Shown here piece after piece: positions 29,601 through 37,437 of a stretch of 64,000 nucleotides of DNA. Position 1 is the first letter of the stretch, and each line of letters starts with the position of its first letter. Under the pieces are notes generated by a model. The model searched no databases. It was not told where the DNA came from and was given only the letters and a program-made list of their open reading frames with translations. Made by a program: the position numbers and the translations under genes. The stretch is taken from the NCBI RefSeq assembly GCF_014656215.1, contig NZ_BNBZ01000004.1, forward strand, positions 343,360 to 407,359. Reading direction: 5' to 3'. Origin of the DNA: Streptomyces zaomyceticus. GTDB taxonomy: Bacteria; Actinomycetota; Actinomycetes; Streptomycetales; Streptomycetaceae.

Positions 29601-30255
29601 TCCCGCCGCCGCCCTGCGGGCGCTCGCCGAGGTCGACACGCCCGCGCTCGCCCGCCGCGTCACCGCCCTCGTCCGCGACTACGTCGCCCGCCACCCCGAG
29701 GGCGCAGGCCACGTGGCCGTCTTCGTCGACCGCCGGTTCGAGGACGGCCCGGCGGCCAGGTCCGTGCTCTTCCCGCTGGTCACCGGCCTGATCCGGGGCC
29801 GCCCCGCGCAGGTGCGCCGGGCCCTCGCCCCGGTTCTCGCGGCCCCCGGCAGCGGTGCCTCCCGTCATCTGCGGGCCGAACTGCTCGACGTACTCCTGGA
29901 GCACGAGCGCTACGAGTCGGAGACGGGGGAGCACACCGTCCTGGACGCCCTCCTGACGGCCGCCGCCGAGGGCGCGGACCGGCGCAGCGAGCCGCGCACC
30001 AAGGAGCTCACCCACCGGGCCGGCGCCCTGTGGGCCCGTACCCCCGAGGGCGCGGGGCGGCTCGACCCCGCCCTCGCGGGACTCGTCCGGGAGTGGCCCG
30101 TGTTCGCCGCCCTCCTCGCCGGCTGGACGGTCGCCGACCCCGGCCACTGGGCACCGCTGCTCGGTTCGGAGACCCTCCGGACCATGCTGAGCCACGGCAC
30201 TTCCATGCCGATGCGAACCGATGGCCGTGAGCATGGCAGTCTTAGACCTGCGTAA
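26635..30255 (+). CDS. Trypsin-like pseudoprotease fused to a P-loop (STAND-type) NTPase
   Basis: A 1206-aa protein between truB and ribF. Residues 1-200 resemble a trypsin-like serine protease (RGTGFLADHHGTVVTSHEAV, GGPVLDTTTGTVLAVLGT), but only the His (H36) of the triad is kept: the Asp site reads SGLALV (Gly69) and GDSGGPV reads GDAAGGPV (Ser to Ala149). A P-loop NTPase follows (Walker A GAPGTGRTT near 254-262; Walker B PLLVLLDGPEE near 339-348). A winged-helix-like part, a Pro/Ala-rich linker (about 585-660) and Leu/Ala-rich helical repeats fill the rest. No signal peptide, so it is probably cytoplasmic. From memory, homologues sit here in other Streptomyces as large ATP-binding proteins. 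Start ATG 26635 is the family-like start. The function is unknown. Confidence 0.88.
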   Translation: MGRGDLATLVRICDLAGRPRGTGFLADHHGTVVTSHEAVDGLSRVVLHAPGDRTWLAEAEAVTALPESGLALVRTEGLGVRPLPVATRAEIEPGTYVRIAAHGWREARVLGPAAVTYTATDRFHTLADALELVIGTEGAEALRLGGDAAGGPVLDTTTGTVLAVLGTALHGDRQGAGYAVPLRPAGPLSALLRRNAATVPAYGPDLNLAGILELTATSTGPAPEPDPWPEPVERPDCVREFARFTAGEVPVLALVGAPGTGRTTALAALCARRARGVAPAPTVRLRGADLRAEDGSLADAVGRALHQAGRIVAASGASGDTTTATPERAAALAHAAGRPLLVLLDGPEEMPPLLAHRLADWTTATEAWLRAHHVHLVTACRPEHWERAGALYNPRALHRPATGPGAGLPAALVLGSYSETEARSVREGYGIGEADLAEADARHPLALRLLAEVRTALPGDVPGRPGREEIFTAYLDLMCLRTAVRIAAGSRPLVRGAAVRRLAARVTGQVHEAARRCLGPGHGVLDRASFEELFPWREGWASAVLTEGLLVPAGSGYRFAHEEVADWVQAAHLDLDGALRALLGPGADAPPPPEPGAPIPPTSAARAPSPPTAGPAPVPVPAPGPVVVSAPGPVAVPGPAPVPAPGVPRQRTPAEARPPVPRHRIGPVLQALLLLHHERGPAGLAPRLAALVEALDGFAGEEGGEPGDGPWWAARLFGESVRRLGDPRPYLPVLRLLADRIGAHAERHAVFAGFGPAFWLGLPLGEDERIDLLRRLVPADPPPGPEARDDRALDAVDALLAADPRGVQPLLCRWFGDDRPLPAVPGATVASAAQALLRAHRALAVDDLCEALVATAHPLADGLLAALAADEPSAVCRAVDRWAHDDGRPERRVAAATYGHLVAGHATGSADRELLRFAALALLARPGDQSLHGAALGLLIRDPHTRARHLPRALAEPRVPAGALAEALAADPGPVLAAFGARLHGTGEVPAAALRALAEVDTPALARRVTALVRDYVARHPEGAGHVAVFVDRRFEDGPAARSVLFPLVTGLIRGRPAQVRRALAPVLAAPGSGASRHLRAELLDVLLEHERYESETGEHTVLDALLTAAAEGADRRSEPRTKELTHRAGALWARTPEGAGRLDPALAGLVREWPVFAALLAGWTVADPGHWAPLLGSETLRTMLSHGTSMPMRTDGREHGSLRPA

Positions 30256-30286
30256 TCGGCGAACAGGCGGACGAGGAGCGGTCACA

Positions 30287-31255
30287 GTGCAGCGCTGGCG
30301 TGGCTTGGAGGACATCCCCCAGGACTGGGGGCGCAGCGTCGTCACCATCGGCTCCTACGACGGTGTGCACCGCGGGCACCAGCTGATCATCGGGCGCGCC
30401 GTCGAGCGCGCGAGGGAACTCGGCGTCCCCTCCGTCGTGGTCACCTTCGACCCGCACCCCTCGGAGGTCGTCCGGCCGGGCAGCCATCCGCCGCTGCTCG
30501 CCCCGCACCACCGGCGTGCCGAACTGATGGCCGGCCTCGGGGTGGACGCGGTGCTCGTGCTGCCGTTCACCGCCGAGTTCTCCCAGCTGTCCCCGGCCGC
30601 CTTCATCGTCAAGGTGCTCGTCGACAAGCTGCACGCGAAGGCCGTCATCGAGGGCCCCAACTTCCGCTTCGGGCACCGGGCCGCGGGCAACGTCGCCTTC
30701 CTGTCCGAGCTCGGCGCCACCTACGACTACGAGGTCGAGGTCATCGACCTGTTCGTCAGCGGTACGGCGGGCGGCGGCCTGCCCTTCTCCTCCACCCTCA
30801 CCCGACGGCTCGTTGCCGAGGGCGACATGGCCGGGGCCTCCGAGATCCTCGGCCGCCCGCACCGGGTCGAGGGCATCGTGGTCCGCGGCGCGCAGCGGGG
30901 CCGCGAGCTCGGCTTCCCGACGGCCAACGTCGAGACCCTGCCGCACACCGCGATCCCGGCCGACGGCGTCTACGCCGGCTGGCTGACGGCCGCGGGGGAG
31001 CGGATGCCGGCGGCCATCTCGGTCGGCACGAACCCGCAGTTCGACGGCACGGAGCGGACGGTCGAGGCGTACGCGATCGACCGCGAGGGCCTCGACCTGT
31101 ACGGGCTGCACGTGGCCGTGGAGTTCCTGGAGTACGTCCGCGGGATGCTCAAGTTCGACACCCTGGACGACCTGCTGGAGGCGATGGCCGGCGACGTGAA
31201 GCGCTGCCGGGAGCTGACCGAGGCGTACGACCGGGAGAACCCCCCGGCCGTCTGA
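30287..31255 (+). CDS. ribF: Bifunctional riboflavin kinase/FAD synthetase
   Basis: A 322-aa enzyme: the N-terminal half adenylylates FMN to FAD, the C-terminal half phosphorylates riboflavin to FMN. The nucleotidyltransferase part shows VVTIGSYDGVHRGHQLII and VVTFDPHPSEVV, with GPNFRFGHRAAGN and the SSTLTRRLV element. The flavokinase part shows RGRELGFPTANVE (Thr-Ala-Asn) and VSVGTNPQFDG, ending in HVAVEFLEYVRGM. GTG 30287 lies eight bases after GAGGAG and 31 bp after the NTPase gene; the longer frame from 30221 overlaps that gene. It ends the rightward block. Confidence 0.96.
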   Translation: MQRWRGLEDIPQDWGRSVVTIGSYDGVHRGHQLIIGRAVERARELGVPSVVVTFDPHPSEVVRPGSHPPLLAPHHRRAELMAGLGVDAVLVLPFTAEFSQLSPAAFIVKVLVDKLHAKAVIEGPNFRFGHRAAGNVAFLSELGATYDYEVEVIDLFVSGTAGGGLPFSSTLTRRLVAEGDMAGASEILGRPHRVEGIVVRGAQRGRELGFPTANVETLPHTAIPADGVYAGWLTAAGERMPAAISVGTNPQFDGTERTVEAYAIDREGLDLYGLHVAVEFLEYVRGMLKFDTLDDLLEAMAGDVKRCRELTEAYDRENPPAV

Positions 31256-31294
31256 CGCCCGGGCCGCCCCGACCCGGTGGCCCCGCCCGTCACC

Positions 31295-31343
31295 GGGCCG
31301 ACCGGCTCGGAGGCCCGAGGCCTCCAGGGCCGACCGGCTCGGA
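31295..31343. repeat. 17-bp direct repeat flanking a terminator
   Basis: GGGCCGACCGGCTCGGA is present at 31295-31311 and again at 31327-31343, 32 bp apart, with the hairpin below between them. Both lie between convergent ribF and the ABC ATPase gene. Confidence 0.85.
31309..31325. terminator. Short bidirectional terminator between ribF and the ABC operon
   Basis: GGAGGCC (31309-31315), CGA loop, GGCCTCC (31319-31325): a 7-bp perfect stem in the 93-bp gap between convergent genes. A second weak pairing CCGGTG/CACCGG lies upstream near 31274-31296. Confidence 0.5.
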
Positions 31344-31348
31344 CCGAC

Positions 31349-32359
31349 TCAGACCGACGCCTCCCGCGCCACCCAGTGGCAGGCCACCTCCTGCTCCCCG
31401 CCACCGCCCAGGACCGGCAGGTTCTCGCCGCGGCAGCGGTCCGCGACCGCCGCCGCCTCGCCCGAGGCGAGGATCTGGCAGCGGGCGTGGAATCGGCAGC
31501 CGGACGGGACGCGGGACGGGTCCGGGGGCTCACCGGTCAGCACCACCGGAGCCCCCCCGGACTCGGGGAGCACCGACAGCAGCGCCCGGGTGTACGGGTG
31601 CCGGGGCCGGGTCAGTACGGATTCCACCGTGCCGGTCTCCACGACCCGGCCCAGGTACATCACCGCCACCCGGTCGGCGATGTTCCACGCGAGTCCCAGA
31701 TCGTGTGTCACCACCAGCGCGGACAGCCCCAGTTCGTCCCTCAGGCGCAGCAGCAGCGCCAGGATCTCGCCCCGTACGGAGGCGTCGAGGGAGGCCACCG
31801 GCTCGTCGGCGACGATGAGCTCGGGCTCCAGGACGAGCGCGCCCGCGATGACCACCCGCTGCCGCTGCCCGCCGGACAGTTCGTGCGGGTAGCGCAGGAA
31901 GAAGCGCTCCGGGGGCCGCAGCCCGGCCCGCGCGAGGGCCCCGGCGACCGCCTCCCGCTCGTCGCCCGCGAATCCGTGGATCCGCAGCCCCTCCGCCACC
32001 GCGTCGTACACGGTGTGCCGGGGGTTCAGCGAGCCGCTCGGGTCCTGGAGGACCAGCTGCGCCCGTTTCCGGTAGGCCTTGAGGGCCCCGGCGGAGTAGG
32101 AGAGCGGCCGCCCGTCGAAGGCGACCGACCCCGACGTGGGCCGGACGAGACCGAGGAGCGAGCGGGCCAGGGTCGTCTTGCCGCAGCCCGACTCGCCGAC
32201 GAGGGCCACGATCTCGCCCGCGCCGATGTCGAGGTCCACCCCGTCCACCGCGCGTGCGGGCGGCGCGCCCCGCCGCCCGGGGAAGGTGACGTGCAGTCCG
32301 CGTGCCGACAGCAGGGACGCCGCCTTCGTCTCCGTACGCTCGGCCGTCTCCGTACTCAT
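31349..32359 (-). CDS. Peptide ABC importer ATPase (OppF/DppF type)
   Basis: A 336-aa ATPase that powers peptide import. Walker A is VGESGCGKTTLAR; the signature loop is [19 protein letters not shown]; Walker B is LIVADEPVASLD, with switch His in VTHDLGLAW. The C-terminal oligopeptide-transporter zinc/iron-cluster-like motif has Cys residues in PSGCRFHARCQI, DRCRGE and VACHW. Its ATG overlaps the stop of the preceding ATPase. It is the last gene of the five-gene operon 37251-31349 and ends before the terminator at 31309-31325. Confidence 0.95.
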   Translation of the reverse strand: MSTETAERTETKAASLLSARGLHVTFPGRRGAPPARAVDGVDLDIGAGEIVALVGESGCGKTTLARSLLGLVRPTSGSVAFDGRPLSYSAGALKAYRKRAQLVLQDPSGSLNPRHTVYDAVAEGLRIHGFAGDEREAVAGALARAGLRPPERFFLRYPHELSGGQRQRVVIAGALVLEPELIVADEPVASLDASVRGEILALLLRLRDELGLSALVVTHDLGLAWNIADRVAVMYLGRVVETGTVESVLTRPRHPYTRALLSVLPESGGAPVVLTGEPPDPSRVPSGCRFHARCQILASGEAAAVADRCRGENLPVLGGGGEQEVACHWVAREASV

Positions 32360-33330
32360 GACGCGCTCCCCACATGGACGCAGGCGGCCCGGTGGTCCGC
32401 GCCGGCGACCCGCAGCTCCGGATCGAGTTCCCCGCAGGCGTCCACCGCCATCGGACAGCGGGGATGGAAGGTGCAGCCGCCGGGCAGGTCCGCCGGGTCC
32501 GGCGGGTCGCCCGGCAGACCGCGCGGGGCCCGCCGGGAGGCGAGGTCCCCGACGCGCGGGAACGCCGAGGACAGTGCCCGCCCGTAGGGGTGCTCGGCCG
32601 CCTCGTACACCGCCCGCGCCGGTCCCTCCTCGACGACCCGGCCCGCGTACATCACGGCGAGCCGGTCGCAGGTGTCGGCGAGGACCGCGAGGTCGTGGCT
32701 GATCATCAGGAGGCTGATGGACTGCTCGGCGACGAGCCGCTCGATCAGCCGGAGGATCTGCGCCTGGATCATCACGTCGAGCGCGGTCGTGGGCTCGTCC
32801 GCGACGATCAGCCGGGGATCGCAGGCGAGCGCCATCGCGATCATCACGCGCTGCCGCTGCCCGCCGGACAGCTCGTGCGGATAGGCGGCCGCGCGGGCGG
32901 CCGGAAGCCCGACGTGTTCGAGCAGCTCACCGGCCCGTCTGCGGGCCGCCGCCGGGGTCGCCCGGCCGTGCACGAGCAGCGGCTCGGCGATCTGGTCCCC
33001 GATCCGGTGCACCGCGTTGAGCGAGTGCATCGCGCCCTGGAAGACGATCGACGCGCCCGCCCAGCGCACGGCCCGCAGGTGTCCCCACTTCATGGCGAGG
33101 ACGTCGTCGCCGTCGAGCAGGATCCGCCCCTCGATCCGCGCCGAGGCCGGAAGAAGCCGCAGCAGGGCGAGGGCGAGGGTGGACTTTCCGCAGCCGGACT
33201 CGCCGGCCACGCCCAGCTTGGTGCCCGTCTCCAGGGTCAGGTCGACCCCGCGTACGGCGGGCACGGCGGCCGCGCCCGACCCGTAGGTCACCCTGAGGTC
33301 CCGTACTTCCAGGAGGCTCTGCGCGGTCAT
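32356..33330 (-). CDS. Peptide ABC importer ATPase (OppD/DppD type)
   Basis: A 324-aa ATPase. Walker A is [14 protein letters not shown]; the Q-loop is [14 protein letters not shown]; the signature motif is [20 protein letters not shown]; Walker B is [12 protein letters not shown]. The C-terminal [20 protein letters not shown] is the Cys cluster of the Opp/Dpp subfamily. ATG 33330 is preferred over the upstream extension since GGGGGTGA precedes it and the family begins near [12 protein letters not shown]. It overlaps its neighbours by four bases on both sides. Confidence 0.95.
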   Translation of the reverse strand: MTAQSLLEVRDLRVTYGSGAAAVPAVRGVDLTLETGTKLGVAGESGCGKSTLALALLRLLPASARIEGRILLDGDDVLAMKWGHLRAVRWAGASIVFQGAMHSLNAVHRIGDQIAEPLLVHGRATPAAARRRAGELLEHVGLPAARAAAYPHELSGGQRQRVMIAMALACDPRLIVADEPTTALDVMIQAQILRLIERLVAEQSISLLMISHDLAVLADTCDRLAVMYAGRVVEEGPARAVYEAAEHPYGRALSSAFPRVGDLASRRAPRGLPGDPPDPADLPGGCTFHPRCPMAVDACGELDPELRVAGADHRAACVHVGSAS

Positions 33331-34346
33331 CGACTCACCCCCAGCTTCGGATTGAGCACGGACTCGACGGCCCGCCCGCACAGGGTGAACGCGAGTGCCA
33401 CCAGGGCGATGGCGATGCCGGGCGGGGCCAGGTACCACCAGTGCCCGGAGGAGACCGCGCCCGCGTCACGGGCGTCCTGGAGCATGCCGCCCCAGGAGAC
33501 GACCGTCGGGTCGCCGAGTCCGAGGAAGGCGAGCGTCGCCTCGGTGAGGATGGCGGTCGAGATGCCGAGGGTGGTCTGCGCGAGCACCAGCGGCATCACG
33601 TTCGGCAGGACGTGCCTGCCCATGACGTGTCCGTGGCCGCCGCCGAGCGCGGTCGCCCGCTCGATGTACGGGCGGGACTCCACCGCGATCGTCTGGGCCC
33701 GCACCAGGCGGGCGGTGGTCGGCCAGGAGGTCACACCGATGGCCAGGACCACCGTCCACATCGACCGGGACATGACGGTGGCCAGCACGATCGCGAGGAC
33801 CAGGGTCGGCATCACCAGGAACCAGTCGGTGATCCGCATGACGACGGTCGAGAACCAGCCGCCGTAGTGACCGGCGATGATGCCCACCAGGGTGCCGATG
33901 GCGACCGAGAGGACCGCCGCGAGCAGCCCCACGAGCAGGGAGATGCGCGCCCCCCAGATCAGCAGACCGAGCAGGGAGCGCCCGAACTGGTCGGTCCCCA
34001 GCGGGAATTCGGCGCTCGGTGGCTCCAGGGCCGTACCCGGGGCCTGTGTCACCGACTGCACGTCGGCGCCGACGGTCCACGGGGCGGTGAGGGCGAGCAG
34101 CGCGATGAGGGCGAGCCCGGCGAGGCCGAGGAGCCCGGCGCGGCGGGTGCGGTACGAGGCCCAGAAGCGGGCCACCGTGCTCCGGCGGCGCGCCCACGTC
34201 AGCGACGACTTCGTGGCAGGCGTCGACGCGGTGGCGGGGGGCGGCTTCTTCTTGCCGGGCGCGGTGGCGGGTGACGACTCCGTGGCGGGTGTCGTCCCCG
34301 AGGAGGCGGTCGTCCCCGAGGGGGCCGTCGGTTCGGTCGAGGTCAT
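33327..34346 (-). CDS. Peptide ABC importer permease (OppC/DppC type)
   Basis: A 339-aa inner-membrane permease. A Thr/Pro/Ser-rich N-terminal tail (about 40 aa, TASSGTTPATESSPATAPGK) is followed by six membrane helices, the first within RRAGLLGLAGLALIALLAL. The periplasmic loop has PLGTDQFGRSLL, and the EAA motif is near ERATALGGGHGHVMGRHVLP. The tail is longer than in most DppC proteins. It overlaps both neighbouring genes by four bases. Confidence 0.95.
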   Translation of the reverse strand: MTSTEPTAPSGTTASSGTTPATESSPATAPGKKKPPPATASTPATKSSLTWARRRSTVARFWASYRTRRAGLLGLAGLALIALLALTAPWTVGADVQSVTQAPGTALEPPSAEFPLGTDQFGRSLLGLLIWGARISLLVGLLAAVLSVAIGTLVGIIAGHYGGWFSTVVMRITDWFLVMPTLVLAIVLATVMSRSMWTVVLAIGVTSWPTTARLVRAQTIAVESRPYIERATALGGGHGHVMGRHVLPNVMPLVLAQTTLGISTAILTEATLAFLGLGDPTVVSWGGMLQDARDAGAVSSGHWWYLAPPGIAIALVALAFTLCGRAVESVLNPKLGVSR

Positions 34347-35404
34347 CGGCCCACCCGGGGGTCGAGCAGCGGATAGAGGAGGTCGGCGATCAGGTTCATC
34401 AGGATCATCGCTCCGGCGAAGACCACGAACAGTCCCTGGACGAGCGGCAGGTCCGGCACGCTCAGCGCCTGGTAGAACAGTCCGCCGAGGCCGGGCCAGG
34501 AGAAGACCGTCTCCACCAGGATCGATCCGGCCGCCACATGACCCAGGTTGATGAAGATCATGGTGACGGTCGGCAGGAGCGCGTTCGGTACGGCGTGCCG
34601 GCGTCGCACGTCGTCGTCGCGGAGCCCCTTCGCCCGCGCCGTCGTCAGATAGTCGCCGCCCATCTCGTCGAGCAGCGAGGAGCGCATCACCAGCAGGGTC
34701 TGCGCGTACCCGACGGCCACGAGCGTGACGACGGGCAGGACGAGGTGGTGGGCGACGTCGAGGACGTGGGCGAAGCCGGTCTCGCCCGTGCCCGACTCCA
34801 TGCCGCCGGTGGGGAAGAGCCCGGGGATCGGACCCATGCCGACGGAGAACACGATGATGAGCAGCAGGCCGAGCCAGAAGGAGGGCACCGACCACAGGGT
34901 CAGGGCGATCCCGGTGTTCAGCCGGTCGCCGAGACCGCCGTGGCGCCAGGCGGAGCGGGTGCCGAGCCAGAGCCCGAGCGCCGAGTAGATCACCACGGCG
35001 ACGCCGGTGAGCAGCAGCGTCGCGGGGAGCTTCTCCGCGATCAGCTCCCCGACCGGGGCGCGGAACTGGAACGAGGTGCCGAGGTCGCCGCCCAGCGCCT
35101 TGGCGCAGTAGTCGACGAATTGCTGCCACAGGGGCAGGTCGAGCCCGAACTGGCGGCGCAGGGTGGCGAGTTGTTCCGCCGATGTGGGGATGCCGTGCGT
35201 CATCGCCTTCACCGGGTCCCCGGGGATGATCCGGAAGAGGAAGAAGCTGGTGACGAGGACGGCGAAGAGGGAGACGAGCGCGCCGCCCAGCTTCCCCGCC
35301 GCGTGGCGGAGATAGCCGAGGGAGGAACCGGTGCGGGGTGCGCCGTCCGTGGCGCGGGCCTCTTCGGCCCGCGCCACGTCGGCGGGGGTGCTTGCCGTCG
35401 TCAC
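34343..35404 (-). CDS. Peptide ABC importer permease (OppB/DppB type)
   Basis: A 353-aa permease with six predicted membrane helices: helix 1 in LGGALVSLFAVLVTSFFLFR, then the conserved RIIPGDPVKAM, the LGLDLPLWQQF loop, and the EAA motif DYLTTARAKGLRDDDVRRRH. It ends in LLDPRVGR, the usual C-terminus. GTG 35404 lies directly after the binding-protein gene (stop at 35407), so the two are coupled. Confidence 0.95.
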   Translation of the reverse strand: MTTASTPADVARAEEARATDGAPRTGSSLGYLRHAAGKLGGALVSLFAVLVTSFFLFRIIPGDPVKAMTHGIPTSAEQLATLRRQFGLDLPLWQQFVDYCAKALGGDLGTSFQFRAPVGELIAEKLPATLLLTGVAVVIYSALGLWLGTRSAWRHGGLGDRLNTGIALTLWSVPSFWLGLLLIIVFSVGMGPIPGLFPTGGMESGTGETGFAHVLDVAHHLVLPVVTLVAVGYAQTLLVMRSSLLDEMGGDYLTTARAKGLRDDDVRRRHAVPNALLPTVTMIFINLGHVAAGSILVETVFSWPGLGGLFYQALSVPDLPLVQGLFVVFAGAMILMNLIADLLYPLLDPRVGR

Positions 35405-35406
35405 GA

Positions 35407-37251
35407 CTACTCGCGGTCGTCGGCGGTGGAGCGGCGGCGGCGGGCGGTCCAGACACCCACGGCGACGAGGACGATCGCGGCGGGGCCGAGGATCAGCCAG
35501 ATGTTCGTCGAGGAACCGGAGCTTTCGCCCTCGGAGGCGGAGGCCGCGGGCACGGCCGACCACCAGCTCCAGTAGCCGTCCTGGCCCCACAGGTTTCCGC
35601 CCGCCTCGGGCATGGTGGTGATGGACTTGATCTGGTCCGTGCGGTACGCCTCCAGGGCGTTCGGATAGGCCATGATGTTCATGTACCCCGTGTCGTACAG
35701 CCGGGACTGCATCCGCTTCACCAGATCCGCCCGCTTGGCGGCGTCGTACTCCACCGCCTGCTGCGCGTAGAGGCCGTCGAACTGCCGGTCGCAGATGAAG
35801 TTGTCGGTGGCCCCGGAGTCCTTCGGCGTCTCCGGCAGGGTGCCGCAGGTGTGGATCGACAGGACGTAGTCGGGGTCGGGGTTGACCGACCAGCCGTCGA
35901 ACGCGAGGTCGTAGTCGCCCTTGACCCAGGGGTCCGAGACGCTGTCGAGGCACTCGACCTTCAGGCCGACGCCCAGCTCGCCCCACCACTCCTGGAGGTA
36001 CTTGCCGACCGCCTTGTCGTTCGGGTCGGTGGCGTGACAGAGGATCCGGAAGTCCAGCGGCCTGCCGTCCTTGCCGACCCGCTTGCCGTCGGCGTTCTTC
36101 CGGTACCCGGCGGCGTCGAGGACCTTCGCCGCCTCTGCGGGGTCGTACGTCCGCTTCTGGCCCGTCTCCGGCTTCCAGAAGTACGAGCCGAAACGGGGCG
36201 GGATGTAGCCCTCGCCCTCGACCGCGTGGCCCTGGAAGACCTTGTCGACGAGGGTGGTGCGGTCGACCGCGAGGAACAGCGCCTTGCGCACCTCCGGGTC
36301 GAGCAGCGCCTTGTGGCCGTTGCCGAAGGCCTTGCCGTCCTGCGCCTTCGCGCCCGGGTTGGTGGCCAGGGCGTAGAAGCGCCGGCCGGGCGCGTCGTTG
36401 ACCTTGATGTTCTTCTGGGTTCCCAGTGCGGCGGCCTGGGCGGGCGTCAGGTTCGGTACGAACGACACCTCGCCCTTCTGGAGGGCGGCGACGGCGGCGT
36501 CCCCGTCCTTGTAGTACTTGAAGACCAGCTCGTCGAACTTCGGCGCGCCCCGCCAGAACGTCTTGTTCGGCTTGAGCTTGATGTACTGGTCGACCTTGAA
36601 GTCGGTGATGACGAAGGGGCCGTTGCCCACGATCGGGAACTGCTTGTCGTTGTTGAACTTCGAGAAGTCGCCGACCTTCTCCCAGACGTGCTTCGGCACG
36701 ATCGGCACGTCGAGCGCGGTCATCGTGGCCTGCGGCTTCTTGAGCCGGATGACGAGCGTCTTCGCGTCAGGTGCGGTGACCTGCGCGAAGTTGGCCGTGA
36801 AGCTGCCGTTGGCGGTGGCGGCGTTCGGGTCGGTCATCATCTTGTTGAAGGTCCAGGCCGCGTCCTCGGCGGTCGCGGGCTTCCCGTCGGACCAGGTCGA
36901 GTTCTCGCGGATGGTGTACGTCCACGTCAGCTTGTCCGCCGAGGGGGTCCACGCGGTCGCCAGGCCCGGGATCGTCCGGGCGTCCTTGGCGTCGTAGTTG
37001 GTGAGGTACTCGTAGGCCAGCCGGTGGATGCTGGTCGAGGTGAGCTTCTGGGCGAGGAACGGGCTCAGCGAGTCGATGCTCTGCGAGACGGCGACGGTGA
37101 GCGTGTTCCCGGCGGACTTGTCGTCCTCCGCGGCGGCGGTACCGGGGACGGCCACGAGGGAGACGGCGGTGACACCGGCGGCGAGCAGCAGCCGGAGCGC
37201 TCTGTGGGCGGCGGAGGCGGAACGGGGTGGAGCCTTCGTGACCATGACCAT
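35407..37251 (-). CDS. Peptide ABC importer substrate-binding protein with C-terminal membrane anchor
   Basis: A 614-aa solute-binding protein of the oligopeptide family (SBP bac 5). It has a signal peptide (LLLAAGVTAVSLVAVPGTAA) but no lipobox. The mature domain shows LTVAVSQSIDSLSPFLAQK, PGLATAWTPSADKLTWTYTI and DGKPATAEDAAWTFNKM. The C-terminus carries a transmembrane helix (IWLILGPAAIVLVAVGVW) followed by RRRRS, so it is anchored by its C-terminus rather than by a lipid. It heads the five-gene operon; a promoter-like element lies 63 to 92 bp upstream. Ligands are probably peptides, but specificity is not readable. Confidence 0.95.
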   Translation of the reverse strand: MVMVTKAPPRSASAAHRALRLLLAAGVTAVSLVAVPGTAAAEDDKSAGNTLTVAVSQSIDSLSPFLAQKLTSTSIHRLAYEYLTNYDAKDARTIPGLATAWTPSADKLTWTYTIRENSTWSDGKPATAEDAAWTFNKMMTDPNAATANGSFTANFAQVTAPDAKTLVIRLKKPQATMTALDVPIVPKHVWEKVGDFSKFNNDKQFPIVGNGPFVITDFKVDQYIKLKPNKTFWRGAPKFDELVFKYYKDGDAAVAALQKGEVSFVPNLTPAQAAALGTQKNIKVNDAPGRRFYALATNPGAKAQDGKAFGNGHKALLDPEVRKALFLAVDRTTLVDKVFQGHAVEGEGYIPPRFGSYFWKPETGQKRTYDPAEAAKVLDAAGYRKNADGKRVGKDGRPLDFRILCHATDPNDKAVGKYLQEWWGELGVGLKVECLDSVSDPWVKGDYDLAFDGWSVNPDPDYVLSIHTCGTLPETPKDSGATDNFICDRQFDGLYAQQAVEYDAAKRADLVKRMQSRLYDTGYMNIMAYPNALEAYRTDQIKSITTMPEAGGNLWGQDGYWSWWSAVPAASASEGESSGSSTNIWLILGPAAIVLVAVGVWTARRRRSTADDRE

Positions 37252-37313
37252 GGGACGTGACCTCGCGTCGGGGGATCTGTCGTGGATCTTGGGCTGACGG
37301 TGAGTGAAGCGAA

Positions 37314-37343
37314 GGTTTATCAGCGGTGGTCTGCCGTCGTCAA
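37314..37343 (-). promoter_or_regulatory. Housekeeping-sigma promoter of the peptide importer operon
   Basis: On the minus strand: -35 TTGACG (37343-37338), 18 bp, -10 TAAACC (37319-37314). The -35 is a near match to TTGACA. It lies 63 bp before the binding-protein start. Confidence 0.5.
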
Positions 37344-37380
37344 CGATCCCTCAAACCCCTTGTGGGCTGCGGGAATGCCA

Positions 37381-37416
37381 TGAGGCCCCGCACCGGGGAG
37401 CCGGTGCGGGGCCTCA
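37381..37416 (-). terminator. Terminator downstream of the EspI-like gene
   Basis: Perfect 16-bp stem (37381-37396 with 37401-37416) around GGAG, 21 bp beyond the stop of the ESX MinD-like gene in its direction of transcription. Confidence 0.85.
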
Positions 37417-37437
37417 TTGGTCTACTCCTGTGACGCC

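Noticed and set aside
26533..30348. A 1271-aa minus-strand frame opposite the NTPase gene
   Set aside because: Low-complexity antisense shadow of the 1206-aa protein.
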